NCBI GenBank assembly: GCA_017547385.1
Contig: JAFYPU010000021.1
Span: 49,408-113,407 of the forward strand
Direction: 5' to 3'
DNA length: 64,000 nucleotides
Source: Bacteroidaceae bacterium
Lineage (GTDB): Bacteria > Bacteroidota > Bacteroidia > Bacteroidales > Bacteroidaceae
Part shown: positions 26,040 to 36,334 of the stretch, one piece after another
Numbering within the stretch: the first letter of the stretch is position 1
How the letters are laid out: every line of letters starts with the position of its first letter
Notes under the pieces: model-generated
Told to the model about the DNA's origin: nothing
Database searches by the model: none
Seen by the model: only the letters and a program-made list of their open reading frames with translations
Made by a program: the position numbers and the translations under genes

Positions 26040-27734
26040 ATGATGAAAGGATTTCATTTTGCGCCGCGACTGCTGAAAGATTTGCGACGCTACGACAAGC
26101 AGAAGTTTACGGCCGACTTGATGGCCGGTCTCATCGTAGGCATCGTGGCCCTCCCGCTGGCCATCGCCTTCGGCATCGCATCGGGTGTTTCGCCCGAAAA
26201 GGGCATCATCACCGCCATCGTTGCCGGATTTATCATCTCCGCACTCGGAGGCAGCCGTGTGCAAATCGGAGGTCCCACCGGGGCTTTCATCGTCATCATC
26301 TACGGCATCATCCAGCAGTTCGGTCTGTCGGGGCTGATGGTGGCCACCATGCTGGCCGGCGTGTTCCTCATTCTGCTCGGTGTGTTCCGCCTCGGCACCA
26401 TCATAAAGTTCATCCCCTATCCCATCGTCGTGGGCTTCACCAGCGGTATCGCCGTTACCATTTTCACCACCCAAATCAAAGACCTCTTCGGACTGACCAC
26501 GGGCGAACTGCCGGCCGATTTCATTTCGAAATGGGGCACTTACTTCCGCTGTTTCAACACCATCGATTGGCCCTCGGCGGCAGTGGGAATTCTCAGCATT
26601 GTGGTGATAGCCTTAACGCCTAAGGTGTCAAAAAAGATACCCGGCTCTCTGGTGGCCATCCTCCTCATGACAGGAGCGGTGTGGATGCTGAAAGAGTTTT
26701 TCGGCATCGCAAGCATAAAAACCATCGGTGACTATTACCCCAACATCAAAGCACAAATCCCGGCACTCGAAATGCCTTCCATCACTTGGGAACAGGTGAA
26801 GATGCTCTTCCCCACAGCCATGACAATAGCCGTGCTGGGAGCCATCGAAAGTCTGCTCTCGGCAACAGTGGCCGACGGTGTGTGCGGCGATCATCACGAC
26901 TCCAATCAGGAACTCATCGGACAGGGTATCGCCAACGTCTGCACACCGCTCTTCGGCGGTATTCCCGCCACCGGTGCCATTGCCCGCACCATGACCAACA
27001 TCAACAACGGCGGTCGCACCCCCGTGGCCGGTATCATTCATGCTGCCGTGCTGCTTCTCATCTTCTTGGTGCTCATGCCGCTGGCAGCCTACATCCCGAT
27101 GGCATGTTTGGCCGGTGTATTGGTGGTTGTGGCCTACAACATGAGCGGCTGGCGCACCTTCCGCGAATTGATGCGCAACCCCAAGAGCGATATCACGGTG
27201 CTCATCATCACATTCCTGCTTACCATCATCTTCGACCTTACCATCGCCATCGAAGTGGGCCTTGTGCTGGCATGTCTGCTCTTCATGAGACGCATGGCCG
27301 AGAGCACCCAAATCTCAGTTATCGCCGACGAAATCGACCCGGCCGAGGAAACCGATGCCGAAGTGCACGAAGAACACCTCATCATTCCCGAAGGCGTGGA
27401 GGTTTACGAAATCAATGGTCCCTACTTCTTCGGTATCGCCAACAAATTTGAAGAGTTGATGGCGCAGATGAACGACCACCCTCGTGTTCGCATCATCCGC
27501 ATGCGCCGCGTTCCGTTCATCGACAGCACAGGCATCCACAACCTTCACAATCTCTGCGAAATGTCTCGCCGCGAAGGCACACACATCGTGCTCTCGGGCG
27601 TAACGGACGGAGTGTATGCCGTCCTCGCACGCAACGGTTTCTGCGAGCTGTTGGGCAAAGACCACATCTGCCCCAACATCAACACAGCCCTGGCACGCGC
27701 CACCGAACTTGCCAAGCAGCTCAACCTCCACTAA
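26040..27734 (+). CDS. SulP-family anion transporter with STAS domain
   Basis: The 564-residue protein has an N-terminal membrane domain of ten or more spans (about 25-430) with the family motifs GIASGVSPEKGI near 47 and GGSRVQIGGPTGAF near 75. A cytoplasmic STAS domain follows at about 455-560 (VRIIRMRRVPFIDSTGIHNLH). SulP proteins carry sulfate, bicarbonate or other anions; no specificity can be assigned. The gene ends 10 bp before the ABC ATPase gene, which looks co-transcribed. Confidence 0.93.
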   Translation: MMKGFHFAPRLLKDLRRYDKQKFTADLMAGLIVGIVALPLAIAFGIASGVSPEKGIITAIVAGFIISALGGSRVQIGGPTGAFIVIIYGIIQQFGLSGLMVATMLAGVFLILLGVFRLGTIIKFIPYPIVVGFTSGIAVTIFTTQIKDLFGLTTGELPADFISKWGTYFRCFNTIDWPSAAVGILSIVVIALTPKVSKKIPGSLVAILLMTGAVWMLKEFFGIASIKTIGDYYPNIKAQIPALEMPSITWEQVKMLFPTAMTIAVLGAIESLLSATVADGVCGDHHDSNQELIGQGIANVCTPLFGGIPATGAIARTMTNINNGGRTPVAGIIHAAVLLLIFLVLMPLAAYIPMACLAGVLVVVAYNMSGWRTFRELMRNPKSDITVLIITFLLTIIFDLTIAIEVGLVLACLLFMRRMAESTQISVIADEIDPAEETDAEVHEEHLIIPEGVEVYEINGPYFFGIANKFEELMAQMNDHPRVRIIRMRRVPFIDSTGIHNLHNLCEMSRREGTHIVLSGVTDGVYAVLARNGFCELLGKDHICPNINTALARATELAKQLNLH

Positions 27735-27744
27735 GCGAACACAC

Positions 27745-28575
27745 ATGAGCATCGCGGCAGAAAAAGCCAACAAGCCGGTGCTGGTCTTCGAAAACCTGAC
27801 GACAGGCTACGGCACGCCCTCCCGACATCCGGTGGGACAAGGCTTGTGCGCCACGCTGCCCACCGCATCCATCACCGCCATAGTGGGACGCAACGGAGCT
27901 GGCAAGAGCACACTGCTGCGCACATTGGCCGGACTGCAACCGGCCCTGGCAGGCAGCATCAAGTGGGAGGGTGAGGAACTGAAAGCCTATTCGCCCAACC
28001 GACTGGCACGCACGCTTTCCGTGGTGCTCACCGACAAACCCGACACCGGTTGGCTCACAGCCGGCGAAGTGGTGGCTATGGGTCGCCAACCCTACACCAG
28101 TTTTTCCGGACGGCTCACCGAGGACGACAAGCGCATCTGCCAACAAGCACTCTGCGATGCCGGTGCCGAAGCCTTGGCCACACGCCCTCTCACCTCGCTG
28201 AGCGACGGCGAGCGACAGCGTGTGATGGTGGCCAAAGCCCTGGCTCAACAAACCCCCGTCATATTGCTGGACGAGCCGACGGCTTTCCTTGATTTCGCCG
28301 GCAAAATCGCATTATTACAACTGCTGCAGCGACTCAGCGAAGAACTGGGCAAAACCATACTGCTCTCGACGCACGACCTCGAGTTGTCCTTTCAGTTGTG
28401 CCACCACCTGTGGCTGCTTTCTCCCGACGGCATTGCGGCCGGCTCGCCACGTGCTTTGGCCGACGACGGCACACTGTCCGCCTTTTTCGACACGCCGGAT
28501 GTGCAATTCGATGCCAAGGAGATGCGTTTCCGATACCCTTCGAGAAACAGTGCCTCCCATTGTTCGCTTATGTAA
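27745..28575 (+). CDS. ABC transporter ATP-binding protein, FecE-type
   Basis: The 276-residue ATPase has Walker A GRNGAGKST at 48-56, the signature LSDGERQRV near 152 (Asp instead of the usual Gly in the third position), Walker B VILLDEP near 170 and the switch histidine in LSTHDLE. Spacing is closest to the iron-siderophore/cobalamin (FecE/BtuD) group. The start is placed 10 bp after the SulP stop; an upstream in-frame ATG would lie inside SulP. No permease or binding-protein gene is adjacent, so its partner must be encoded elsewhere. Confidence 0.9.
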   Translation: MSIAAEKANKPVLVFENLTTGYGTPSRHPVGQGLCATLPTASITAIVGRNGAGKSTLLRTLAGLQPALAGSIKWEGEELKAYSPNRLARTLSVVLTDKPDTGWLTAGEVVAMGRQPYTSFSGRLTEDDKRICQQALCDAGAEALATRPLTSLSDGERQRVMVAKALAQQTPVILLDEPTAFLDFAGKIALLQLLQRLSEELGKTILLSTHDLELSFQLCHHLWLLSPDGIAAGSPRALADDGTLSAFFDTPDVQFDAKEMRFRYPSRNSASHCSLM

Positions 28576-28644
28576 GCAGCCTTCCTATTTCCTCACAAGC
28601 ACTCCCCCTTATTCATTCCACCATTTTCTGATTTCAAAGTCCCT

Positions 28645-30759
28645 ATGATAGTTTGCATAGCCGAAAAGCCCAGCGTTGCACGCGACATCGCCAAAGTTTT
28701 GGGCGCCCACCAGGCGCACGATGGTTATATGGAAGGAAACGGTTATCAAGTTACGTGGACTTTCGGTCATTTGTGCGAATTGAAATATCCCGAGGACTAT
28801 TTTCCCGAATGGAAGCGCTGGTCGCTGGGTGCACTGCCCATGCTTCCGCCACGTTTCGGCATCCGTCTGAAAGCCGACAAGGGCATCGAAAAACAATTTG
28901 CCATCATCCGCCGCCTGATGCAAGGTGCAGACGAAATCATCAACTGCGGTGATGCCGGGCAGGAAGGCGAACTCATCCAGCGCTGGGTGATGCAGAAAGC
29001 CGAGGTGAAATGCCCTGTGAAACGCCTTTGGATTTCCTCACTCACCGAGGACGCCATCCGCGAAGGCTTTGCCAACTTGCTGACACAGGAGGAGAAGCAA
29101 CCGCTCTACGAAGCCGGACTCTGCCGCGCCATTGGCGACTGGTTGCTGGGCATGAACGCCACACGCCTATATACCTTGAAATATGGCACCGGAGAGCGCG
29201 GCGCACAACCGCTCTCCATCGGTCGTGTGCAGACACCCACCTTGGCACTCATCGTGCGGCGCGGCAAGGAAATCGAGAACTTTGTGCCACAACCCTACTG
29301 GGTGCTGACCACCATCTATCGCGACACCACATTCACCGCTCAGGGAGTGGCAAAGCGCAAGGAGGCTGCCCCATCTGCCACCGATGGCACAAAGGCGGAA
29401 GTAATTGCCGAAGAGAGCACCACACCGAGCAAGGGCGAAAATGCAAAGTTTGTTTTCGCCACTGAAGAAGAGGGACGGGCGGCACTGGAACGCATCAGCG
29501 GAGCACCGTTCACCGTAACCGCCGTTACGAAGAAGAACGGAACGGAAGCCCCACCCCGATTGTTCGACCTCACCTCCCTACAGGTGGAATGCAACAAGAA
29601 GTTCGGATATTCTGCCGACCAAACCCTGCAAATCATTCAGAGCCTTTACGAAAAGAAAGTTACGACCTATCCGCGTGTTGACACCACTTTCCTTTCCGAC
29701 GACATCTATCCGAAGAGCAAAAACATCCTCAACGGCATCGCCTCACGCTATGCCGAACTGCTGGCTCCCCTGCGCGGCTCACAGCTCCGCAAGAGCAAAA
29801 AAGTATTCGACTCTTCCAAAGTTACCGACCACCACGCCATCATCCCCACCGGCGTTGCCCCCAATTCGCTGACGGACTTGGAGTGGAACGTCTTCGACCT
29901 TGTGGCACGCCGCTTCATAGCCGTGTTCTATCCCGACTGCCGTTTCGCCACCACCACTGTGGAGGGTGAGGCAGCCGATGTGCTTTTCCGCGTTTCGGGA
30001 CGGCAGATACTCGAAGCCGGATGGCGTGCCGTTTTTGCCAAAGACCGTAAAAACGAAAGCGAAGACGAGGCCTCTTCAGACGAGGAACGCACCTTGCCGG
30101 CCTTTGTCCGAGGCGAAAGCGGTCCGCACCGCCCCGACCTGGCTCAGAAGTTCACTCAGCCACCCAAGCCCTACACCGAAGCCACATTGCTCCGCGCCAT
30201 GGAAACTGCCGGTCGCATGGTGGAAGACGAGGAGCTGCGTGATGCCTTGAAGCAAAACGGCATCGGACGCCCCTCCACACGAGCCGCCATCATCGAGACC
30301 CTGTTCCGCCGAGGCTACGTGCGCAAGCAGCGCAAGGCCCTCTATGCCACAGCCACCGGCACTGAGCTGATAGACCTCATCAAGGAGGAACTGCTGAAAA
30401 GTGCAGAGCTGACAGGATTGTGGGAAAAGAAGTTGCGCGAAATCGAAAACCGCAACTACAGTGCCCCCGGCTTCATCGACGAGCTGAAAAGCATGGTGCA
30501 AGACATCGTGCGCCAAGTGCTTTCCGACAACGAGAACCGCCGTCTGAGCATAGCGCATCGCGAAACCGATGCTCCCAAAACAAAAACCGTCGCAAGCAAA
30601 GCTTCCGCTTCCGAGTCCGCTGCCACAAAACGAAAAGTGGTGCGCGTGGGAAGTCCCTGCCCCGAGTGTGGCGAAGGAAAGGTCATCAAAGGAAAAACAG
30701 CTTATGGCTGCTCACGATGGCGTGAGGGCTGCACATGGCGAAAGCCTTTCAAGAAATAA
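28645..30759 (+). CDS. topB: DNA topoisomerase III (type IA)
   Basis: The 704-residue enzyme relaxes and decatenates DNA by passing single strands. The Toprim domain begins at residue 1 (VCIAEKPSVARDIAKVL, with acidic residues also in CGDAGQEGEL at 101-110). The active-site tyrosine is Tyr342 in TTYPRVDTTFLS. A Lys/Glu-rich insertion at about 465-485 and a C-terminal zinc-ribbon-like stretch (CPECGEGKVIKG ... GC) end the protein. Plasmids and integrative elements also carry topB, but the housekeeping neighbours suggest a chromosomal copy. Repeat array copy 7 follows and its T-rich end may stop transcription. Confidence 0.93.
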   Translation: MIVCIAEKPSVARDIAKVLGAHQAHDGYMEGNGYQVTWTFGHLCELKYPEDYFPEWKRWSLGALPMLPPRFGIRLKADKGIEKQFAIIRRLMQGADEIINCGDAGQEGELIQRWVMQKAEVKCPVKRLWISSLTEDAIREGFANLLTQEEKQPLYEAGLCRAIGDWLLGMNATRLYTLKYGTGERGAQPLSIGRVQTPTLALIVRRGKEIENFVPQPYWVLTTIYRDTTFTAQGVAKRKEAAPSATDGTKAEVIAEESTTPSKGENAKFVFATEEEGRAALERISGAPFTVTAVTKKNGTEAPPRLFDLTSLQVECNKKFGYSADQTLQIIQSLYEKKVTTYPRVDTTFLSDDIYPKSKNILNGIASRYAELLAPLRGSQLRKSKKVFDSSKVTDHHAIIPTGVAPNSLTDLEWNVFDLVARRFIAVFYPDCRFATTTVEGEAADVLFRVSGRQILEAGWRAVFAKDRKNESEDEASSDEERTLPAFVRGESGPHRPDLAQKFTQPPKPYTEATLLRAMETAGRMVEDEELRDALKQNGIGRPSTRAAIIETLFRRGYVRKQRKALYATATGTELIDLIKEELLKSAELTGLWEKKLREIENRNYSAPGFIDELKSMVQDIVRQVLSDNENRRLSIAHRETDAPKTKTVASKASASESAATKRKVVRVGSPCPECGEGKVIKGKTAYGCSRWREGCTWRKPFKK

Positions 30760-30779
30760 GCTCAACCGTCCACGATTGC

Positions 30780-30878
30780 CTGACACTTTGTCAGAAAAAC
30801 GGGACTACAACACACAAAAATTTACAAGGCGTTTAGAATTTTCTGCAGTGCTTGCAGAATTTTCTAAACGCCTTGCAG
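30780..30878. repeat. 21-nt-period array, copy 7 (five unit positions)
   Basis: Unit positions start at 30780, 30801, 30822, 30843 and 30864, with spacers aaaaac, aaaaat, aatttt and aatttt. CTGACACTTTGTCAG is itself a 5-bp hairpin with a 5-nt loop; position two is not conserved; then TTACAAGGCGTTTAG, CTGCAGTGCTTGCAG and CTAAACGCCTTGCAG. The array has the same order and register as copies 1 and 2. Confidence 0.92.
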
Positions 30879-31000
30879 ATTTTTCGCCCTCAGAGGGGGA
30901 AAACGAGCCGATAAGTTCCCCCGTTTTGCTCATTCCGTTTGTCAGGCCGACGCCCCAACGACTGAAAAGTTTCGGTGGGTCAAAAAAAACGAAGAAAAAG

Positions 31001-31031
31001 TTGGCACGTGCAATAACACTTCGTATCTTTG
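31001..31031 (+). promoter_or_regulatory. Promoter of the rimP-nusA-infB cluster
   Basis: TTGG at 31001 and TATCTTTG at 31024-31031 are about 20 nt apart. The -7 box ends 59 bp before the rimP start. Confidence 0.7.
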
Positions 31032-31090
31032 TGCCGTTGAAGTGAGGGGCTTTTCGAAGTTCCTCACTTGTTTTTAACATCCATCAGCAG

Positions 31091-31558
31091 ATGATAGACA
31101 AGCAAGTAGTAAAAAGTTTAGTCGAGGAATGGCTTGAAGGCAAGGAATACTTCATGACCGACCTCACCGTGAGTGCGGACGACCGCATCGTTGTGGAAAT
31201 CGACCATGCCGACGGCGTATGGATTGAAGATTGTGTGGAACTCAGCAAGTTCATCGAGAGCCGCCTCGACCGCGAGGAAGAGGATTACGAACTCGAAGTG
31301 GGCAGTGCCGGCATCGGGCAACCATTCAAAGTGGTACGCCAATATGAAATTCATGTGGGCGAGCGCGTGGAAGTGCTCACCAAGGGCGGCATCAAACATG
31401 TGGGAACACTGAAAGAAGCCACGGCCGACAACTTCGTGCTCACCATCGAGGAAAAGGTGAAACGCGAAGGCGAAAAACGCCCGCACATGGAGGAACGCGA
31501 CATCACCTTCGCCTACGACGAGGTGAAGCACACCAAATACATCATCGACTTCAAGTGA
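31091..31558 (+). CDS. rimP: Ribosome maturation factor RimP
   Basis: The 155-residue protein assists late assembly of the 30S subunit. The N-terminal domain contains DGVWIEDCVELSKFIESRLDREEEDYELEVGSAGIG, the family's central motif, and the C-terminal SH3-like domain holds the GxxxxHxGxL stretch GGIKHVGTLKEA. Length is standard. It leads the conserved rimP-nusA-infB cluster; nusA follows after 111 bp. Confidence 0.95.
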   Translation: MIDKQVVKSLVEEWLEGKEYFMTDLTVSADDRIVVEIDHADGVWIEDCVELSKFIESRLDREEEDYELEVGSAGIGQPFKVVRQYEIHVGERVEVLTKGGIKHVGTLKEATADNFVLTIEEKVKREGEKRPHMEERDITFAYDEVKHTKYIIDFK

Positions 31559-31669
31559 TTTCCTCCCCTGCCTGCCCCACATCCTGCAGGCAGACAGCCT
31601 CTGCGGCTTCACGGTGCTGACACTCGGGAAAGCCGCCCCCAACAACGAAAATCAAAACAAAAAAACATA

Positions 31670-32950
31670 ATGGCAAAGAAGAAGCAAGACATCATCAGTC
31701 TTATCGACACCTTCTCCGAATTTAAGGAGACCAAAAACATCGACCGCACCACCATGGTGGGCGTTCTGGAAGAAAGCTTCCGCAATGTGATAGCCAAAAT
31801 CTATGGTTCGGACGACAATTTCACCGTTATCGTCAACCCCGACAAAGGCGACTGCGAAATTTATCGCAACCGCGAAGTGGTGGCCGACGGCGAAGTAACC
31901 GACCCCAACAAGCAGATTTCACTTTCCGAAGCCCGTGAAATCGAACCCGACTACGAAGTGGGAGAAGAAGCCACCGAGACGCTCGATTTCGCCAAGTTCG
32001 GCCGCCGCGCCATCCTCACCCTGCGCCAAACGCTGGCCAGCAAGATTTTGGAACTCGAACACGACTCTCTCTACAACAAATACAAAGAGCGTGAAGGCCA
32101 AATCATTGCCGCCGAGGTTTATCAGACTTGGAAAAACGAAACACTGCTTATCGACGACGAAGGAAACGAACTGCTGTTGCCCAAATCGCAACAAATTCCG
32201 CGCGACTTCTTCCACAAAGGCGACACCGTGCGTGCCGTCATCGACCGCGTGGACAACACCAACGGCAATCCCAAGATTTATCTGAGCCGCACCGCACCCG
32301 CATTCTTGCAGCGTCTGCTCGAAACCGAAATCCCCGAAATCGCCGAAGGTCTCATCCAATTGCGCCGCATTGCCCGCATCCCCGGCGAACGCGCCAAAAT
32401 CGCTGTTGAAAGCTATGACGACCGCATTGACCCCGTAGGTGCCTGCGTGGGTGTCAAGGGAAGCCGCATCCACAACATCGTGCGCGAAATGCACAACGAA
32501 AACATCGACGTAATCAACTATACCAACAACATTCGTCTCTTTATCCAGCGTGCGCTCAATCCCGCCACGGTGTCAAGCATCGTGCTCAACGAAGAGGAAC
32601 GCAAGGCCGAAGTGTTCCTGCGCCCCGAAGAAGTGTCGTTGGCCATCGGTAAAAATGGTACCAACATCAAGCTTGCCTCAATGCTGACCGAATACACCAT
32701 CGACGTGTTCCGCGAAGTGGCTGACGGCGAAGAGACCGAAGACGTGAGCCTTGACGAATTCAAGGACGAAATTGACGAGTGGGTAATCGAAGCCATCAAG
32801 AGCCTCGGCTTCGACACAGCTAAGAAGGTGCTGGGTGCTCCTCGCGACATGCTCATCGAACGTGCCGACCTCGAAGAAGACACCGTGGACGAACTGCTCG
32901 CTGTGCTCAGAGCCGAATTTGAAGAAGAAGAGGAGGCTTCCCAAAGTTAA
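31670..32950 (+). CDS. nusA: Transcription termination/antitermination protein NusA
   Basis: NusA binds RNA polymerase and nascent RNA and tunes pausing, termination and antitermination. The 426 residues contain the N-terminal polymerase-binding domain, the S1 domain at about 135-200, then two KH domains (AVESYDDRIDPVGACVGVKGSRI near 244; LAIGKNGTNIKLAS near 324). The acidic C-terminal tail ends EEEEEASQS. The length fits Bacteroidales NusA, which lacks the extra repeats of the gamma-proteobacterial form. Neighbours are rimP and infB. Confidence 0.97.
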   Translation: MAKKKQDIISLIDTFSEFKETKNIDRTTMVGVLEESFRNVIAKIYGSDDNFTVIVNPDKGDCEIYRNREVVADGEVTDPNKQISLSEAREIEPDYEVGEEATETLDFAKFGRRAILTLRQTLASKILELEHDSLYNKYKEREGQIIAAEVYQTWKNETLLIDDEGNELLLPKSQQIPRDFFHKGDTVRAVIDRVDNTNGNPKIYLSRTAPAFLQRLLETEIPEIAEGLIQLRRIARIPGERAKIAVESYDDRIDPVGACVGVKGSRIHNIVREMHNENIDVINYTNNIRLFIQRALNPATVSSIVLNEEERKAEVFLRPEEVSLAIGKNGTNIKLASMLTEYTIDVFREVADGEETEDVSLDEFKDEIDEWVIEAIKSLGFDTAKKVLGAPRDMLIERADLEEDTVDELLAVLRAEFEEEEEASQS

Positions 32951-33057
32951 GTGCTAAAAGACCGGAGAACGACGGAGCACATCCACTCCACCGGTAACGA
33001 AAACAAAACCGCTTTTCTCAAAACTTTTAGCCCAACAACCAGACAACCCATTCAAGC

Positions 33058-35781
33058 ATGAGCGTAAGATTAAACATCGTAATAAAAGAATGCAACGTAG
33101 GACTGCAAACCGTAGTTGATTTTCTGCACAAGAAAGGTGTAGATGTGCAACCCTCACCTTCAGCCAAAATCAGCGACGAGCAGTATGAACTCATCCGCAA
33201 GGAGTTCGGTGCCGACAAGGACCTGCGCAACAAAGCCGAAGAAATGCTTCAAAACCGCCAGAAGGAAAAGAAAGCTTCTTCGCAAGCCAAGAAAGCTCCC
33301 GTTGAGGAGATTAAAACCGTTGTGCCCGAGGAAGCACGTCCGCAAATCGTGGTGAAAGGACACATCGACCTGAATGCAAAACCGGCTCCTGCCCCCGAAA
33401 AAGCACCGGAACCGAAACCGGAGCCTCAACCCGAGGAAGCACAAAAGCCCGAACCTAAGAAGCCCGCACGCCCCTCTGTGGAAGAACGTGCCAAAGCTAT
33501 CGGCTCGGAAGACGATGGAGTGTTCAAACTTCACAGCCAACCCACAGTGGCCGGTCCCAAAGTGCTCGGAACCATAGACCTCTCTGCCATCAATTCCAAC
33601 ACGCGTCCCAAAAAGAAAACCAAAGAGGAGAAGCGCAAGGAACGCGAGGAAAAGAACCGTCAGCAGGGTGCTACCGGACAAAACGGCGAGCGCAAAAAGC
33701 GCAACCGCATCGGTAAAGAGCGCGTTGACGTGAATGCAGCTGCCAACCAACAGGGAGGCAACAGCGGCCGCAATCGCAACAAGGAACAAGCACAGGCTGC
33801 CGGACAAAACGCACAAGGCAGCAAGCGCAGCAAGGAGCGCAACCGCAAGGCACAGCAAGTGCTCAAGCCCGAAATCAGTGATGAGGACGTGGCAAAGCAG
33901 GTAAAAGAAACCCTCGCACGCCTCACCAGCAAGACCAAAGCTGCCAAGGGTGCCAAATACCGCAAGGAAAAACGCGAACAAGTGCGTGCACAGCAGGAAG
34001 AAATGCTGCAAGAAGAACGCGCAGGCAGCAATGTGTTGAAGCTCACAGAGTTCGTTACAGCCAACGAACTGGCTTCAATGATGGACGTGCCGGTTACGAA
34101 AGTCATCGGTACTTGCATGAGTATCGGTATCATGGTGTCCATCAACCAACGTATGGATGCCGAAACCATCGACCTCGTTGCCGAGGAATTTGGATTTAAG
34201 ACAGAATTCATCAGTGCCGACGTGCAAGAAGCCATCACCGTGGAAGAAGATAAGGAAGAAGACCTTGAAGAACGCGCTCCCATCGTAACCGTCATGGGAC
34301 ACGTTGACCACGGTAAGACCTCACTGCTTGACTATATCCGCAAAGCCAACGTAATTGCAGGCGAAGCCGGTGGAATTACGCAGCACATCGGTGCTTATAA
34401 TGTAAAATTGGAGAACGGACGCCACATTACCTTCCTTGACACTCCCGGACACGAAGCGTTTACCGCCATGCGTGCCCGTGGTGCTCAGGTTACGGACATC
34501 GCGATTATCATCATCGCGGCCGACGACTCCATCATGCCGCAAACAAAGGAAGCCATCAACCACGCCGTAGCAGCCAATGTGCCTATCGTCTTTGCCATCA
34601 ACAAGATTGATAAGCCCACTGCCAACCCCGATAAGATCAAGGAGAACTTGGCAGCCATGAACTTCTTGGTGGAAGAATGGGGCGGCAAGTATCAAAGTCA
34701 GGACATCAGTGCCAAGAAGGGCATCGGCGTTGAAGAATTGCTGGAAAAGGTGTTGCTCGAAGCTGAAATGCTTGAACTGAAAGCCAACCCCAACCGCAAA
34801 GCTGTCGGAACAGTCATTGAATCTTCGCTCGACAAAGGCCGTGGTTATGTGGCTACAGTGTTGGTGGGCAACGGTACGCTTCGCCAAGGCGATGTGGTGC
34901 TGGCAGGCACAAACTATGGCCGTGTGAAAGCCCTCTTCAACGAACGCGGACAACGCATTCAGGAAGTAGGTCCCTCCATGGCAGCCACCTTGCTCGGCTT
35001 CAACGGAGCTCCGCAAGCCGGCGACCAATTCCATGTGATGGAAACCGAACAGGAAGCTCGCGAAATTGCCAACAAGCGTGAACAATTGCAGCGCGAACAA
35101 GACTTGCGCACTCAGAAGATGCTCACCCTCGATGAAGTGGGCCGCCGCATCAAACTTGGTTCTTTCCAAGAGCTCAACATCATTGTTAAGGGTGATGTGG
35201 ACGGTTCTGTGGAAGCACTTTCCGATTCTTTCATTCGCCTCTCAACAGAAACCATTGCCGTGAACGTAATTCACAAAGGCGTGGGCCAGATTTCAGAAAA
35301 CGACGTAACACTCGCCGCTGCCTCTCAAGCCGTTATCGTGGGCTTCCAGGTGCGCCCCAGCCAGTCTGCCCGCAGATTGGCAGAGAAGGAAGGTGTGGAA
35401 ATCCGTCAGTATTCGGTCATCTACGATGCTATCGAAGAAGTGAAGGAAGCCATGGAAGGCATGTTGCAACCCGTACTGAAAGAAGAGATGACCGCCACCG
35501 TCGAGGTGCGTCAGGTTTATCACATTTCCAAAGTGGGTTATGTGGCCGGCGCATACGTCATGGATGGAACGGTGCACCGCAGCGACAAAGCACGACTCAT
35601 TCGCGACGGCATCGTCATCTATACCGGCGACATCAACGCCCTGAAGAGATTTAAGGACGATGTGAAGGAAGTGAACACCAACTTCGAGTGCGGTATCAGC
35701 ATTACCAACTGCAATGATATAAAGGAAGGCGACATTATCGAAACTTTCCGTGAGATAGAAATCAAGCAGAAGTTGCAATAA
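33058..35781 (+). CDS. infB: Translation initiation factor IF-2
   Basis: This 907-residue GTPase positions initiator tRNA on the 30S subunit. Residues 1-50 hold an IF2_N-type domain, followed by a long charged Lys/Glu/Pro region to about 330 and a second IF2_N. The G domain starts with GHVDHGKT at 414-421 and continues with DTPGHE and NKID. Domains II to IV follow, ending [12 protein letters not shown]. Length is typical for Bacteroidetes with the extended N-terminus. A hairpin terminator follows. Confidence 0.98.
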   Translation: MSVRLNIVIKECNVGLQTVVDFLHKKGVDVQPSPSAKISDEQYELIRKEFGADKDLRNKAEEMLQNRQKEKKASSQAKKAPVEEIKTVVPEEARPQIVVKGHIDLNAKPAPAPEKAPEPKPEPQPEEAQKPEPKKPARPSVEERAKAIGSEDDGVFKLHSQPTVAGPKVLGTIDLSAINSNTRPKKKTKEEKRKEREEKNRQQGATGQNGERKKRNRIGKERVDVNAAANQQGGNSGRNRNKEQAQAAGQNAQGSKRSKERNRKAQQVLKPEISDEDVAKQVKETLARLTSKTKAAKGAKYRKEKREQVRAQQEEMLQEERAGSNVLKLTEFVTANELASMMDVPVTKVIGTCMSIGIMVSINQRMDAETIDLVAEEFGFKTEFISADVQEAITVEEDKEEDLEERAPIVTVMGHVDHGKTSLLDYIRKANVIAGEAGGITQHIGAYNVKLENGRHITFLDTPGHEAFTAMRARGAQVTDIAIIIIAADDSIMPQTKEAINHAVAANVPIVFAINKIDKPTANPDKIKENLAAMNFLVEEWGGKYQSQDISAKKGIGVEELLEKVLLEAEMLELKANPNRKAVGTVIESSLDKGRGYVATVLVGNGTLRQGDVVLAGTNYGRVKALFNERGQRIQEVGPSMAATLLGFNGAPQAGDQFHVMETEQEAREIANKREQLQREQDLRTQKMLTLDEVGRRIKLGSFQELNIIVKGDVDGSVEALSDSFIRLSTETIAVNVIHKGVGQISENDVTLAAASQAVIVGFQVRPSQSARRLAEKEGVEIRQYSVIYDAIEEVKEAMEGMLQPVLKEEMTATVEVRQVYHISKVGYVAGAYVMDGTVHRSDKARLIRDGIVIYTGDINALKRFKDDVKEVNTNFECGISITNCNDIKEGDIIETFREIEIKQKLQ

Positions 35782-35798
35782 TCTGAATACAACGCAAA

Positions 35799-35831
35799 AA
35801 GGGCGGAAGACGGTTGACGCCTTCCGCCCTT
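35799..35831 (+). terminator. Terminator after infB
   Basis: AAGGGCGGAAG pairs with CTTCCGCCCTT around an 11-nt loop, 18 bp after the infB stop. Confidence 0.75.
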
Positions 35832-35854
35832 GCATTTACAAAAGCACATCACGC

Positions 35855-36310
35855 ATGAAAAATCTTGTAAAAAGCATATTGATAATTCTGCTCGCCGCTT
35901 GGATATTTCCCTCTTCGGTTTTGGCCGATCGAGAAACACGCTACGTTCCCGGCATCAGCACTTATGGCGAAAACAATAGTAGGAGCGTATGCAACCGTTG
36001 CGGAAAGGTTTATATGATTGGTACCGGCCATACTTGTGTGGTGGAGCGCCCCGACCGCGGAAGCAGTTCAAGCGGTGGCGGATACCAAGCCAGCGATGCC
36101 GAGGGCGACGCAGTCATTGCTTCCGACCCTTCGCTGCAAATCAACAACACTTATATGAAACCATGGACTCCGGTTGAGGAATACGAGCCTGAGTCTGAGA
36201 AAAGTTCTCTTCTGAAAATTCTTCTGGTGATGGCATTTGCCGGTTTTCTGGCCGTCGTGGCCGGTGGTGGCGTGGCGGCTTACATTTATTGGAAAAGAAA
36301 GAACAGATAA
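35855..36310 (+). CDS. Exported or membrane-anchored small protein with a CxxC...HxC cluster
   Basis: I do not recognise this 151-residue protein. It has an N-terminal signal-like segment (6-24, ending SVLA), then CNRCGKVYMIGTGHTC at about 46-61, whose Cys/His spacing suggests a small metal-binding knuckle. A Ser/Gly-rich linker and a negatively charged stretch follow, then a strong membrane span at about 123-145 with a basic C-terminus (YWKRKNR). This predicts a periplasmic domain anchored by its tail. It sits between infB and cvpA on the same strand, after the infB terminator and 24 bp before cvpA. Confidence 0.75.
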   Translation: MKNLVKSILIILLAAWIFPSSVLADRETRYVPGISTYGENNSRSVCNRCGKVYMIGTGHTCVVERPDRGSSSSGGGYQASDAEGDAVIASDPSLQINNTYMKPWTPVEEYEPESEKSSLLKILLVMAFAGFLAVVAGGGVAAYIYWKRKNR

Positions 36311-36334
36311 CCTAAACACACACAAGACAAAACT

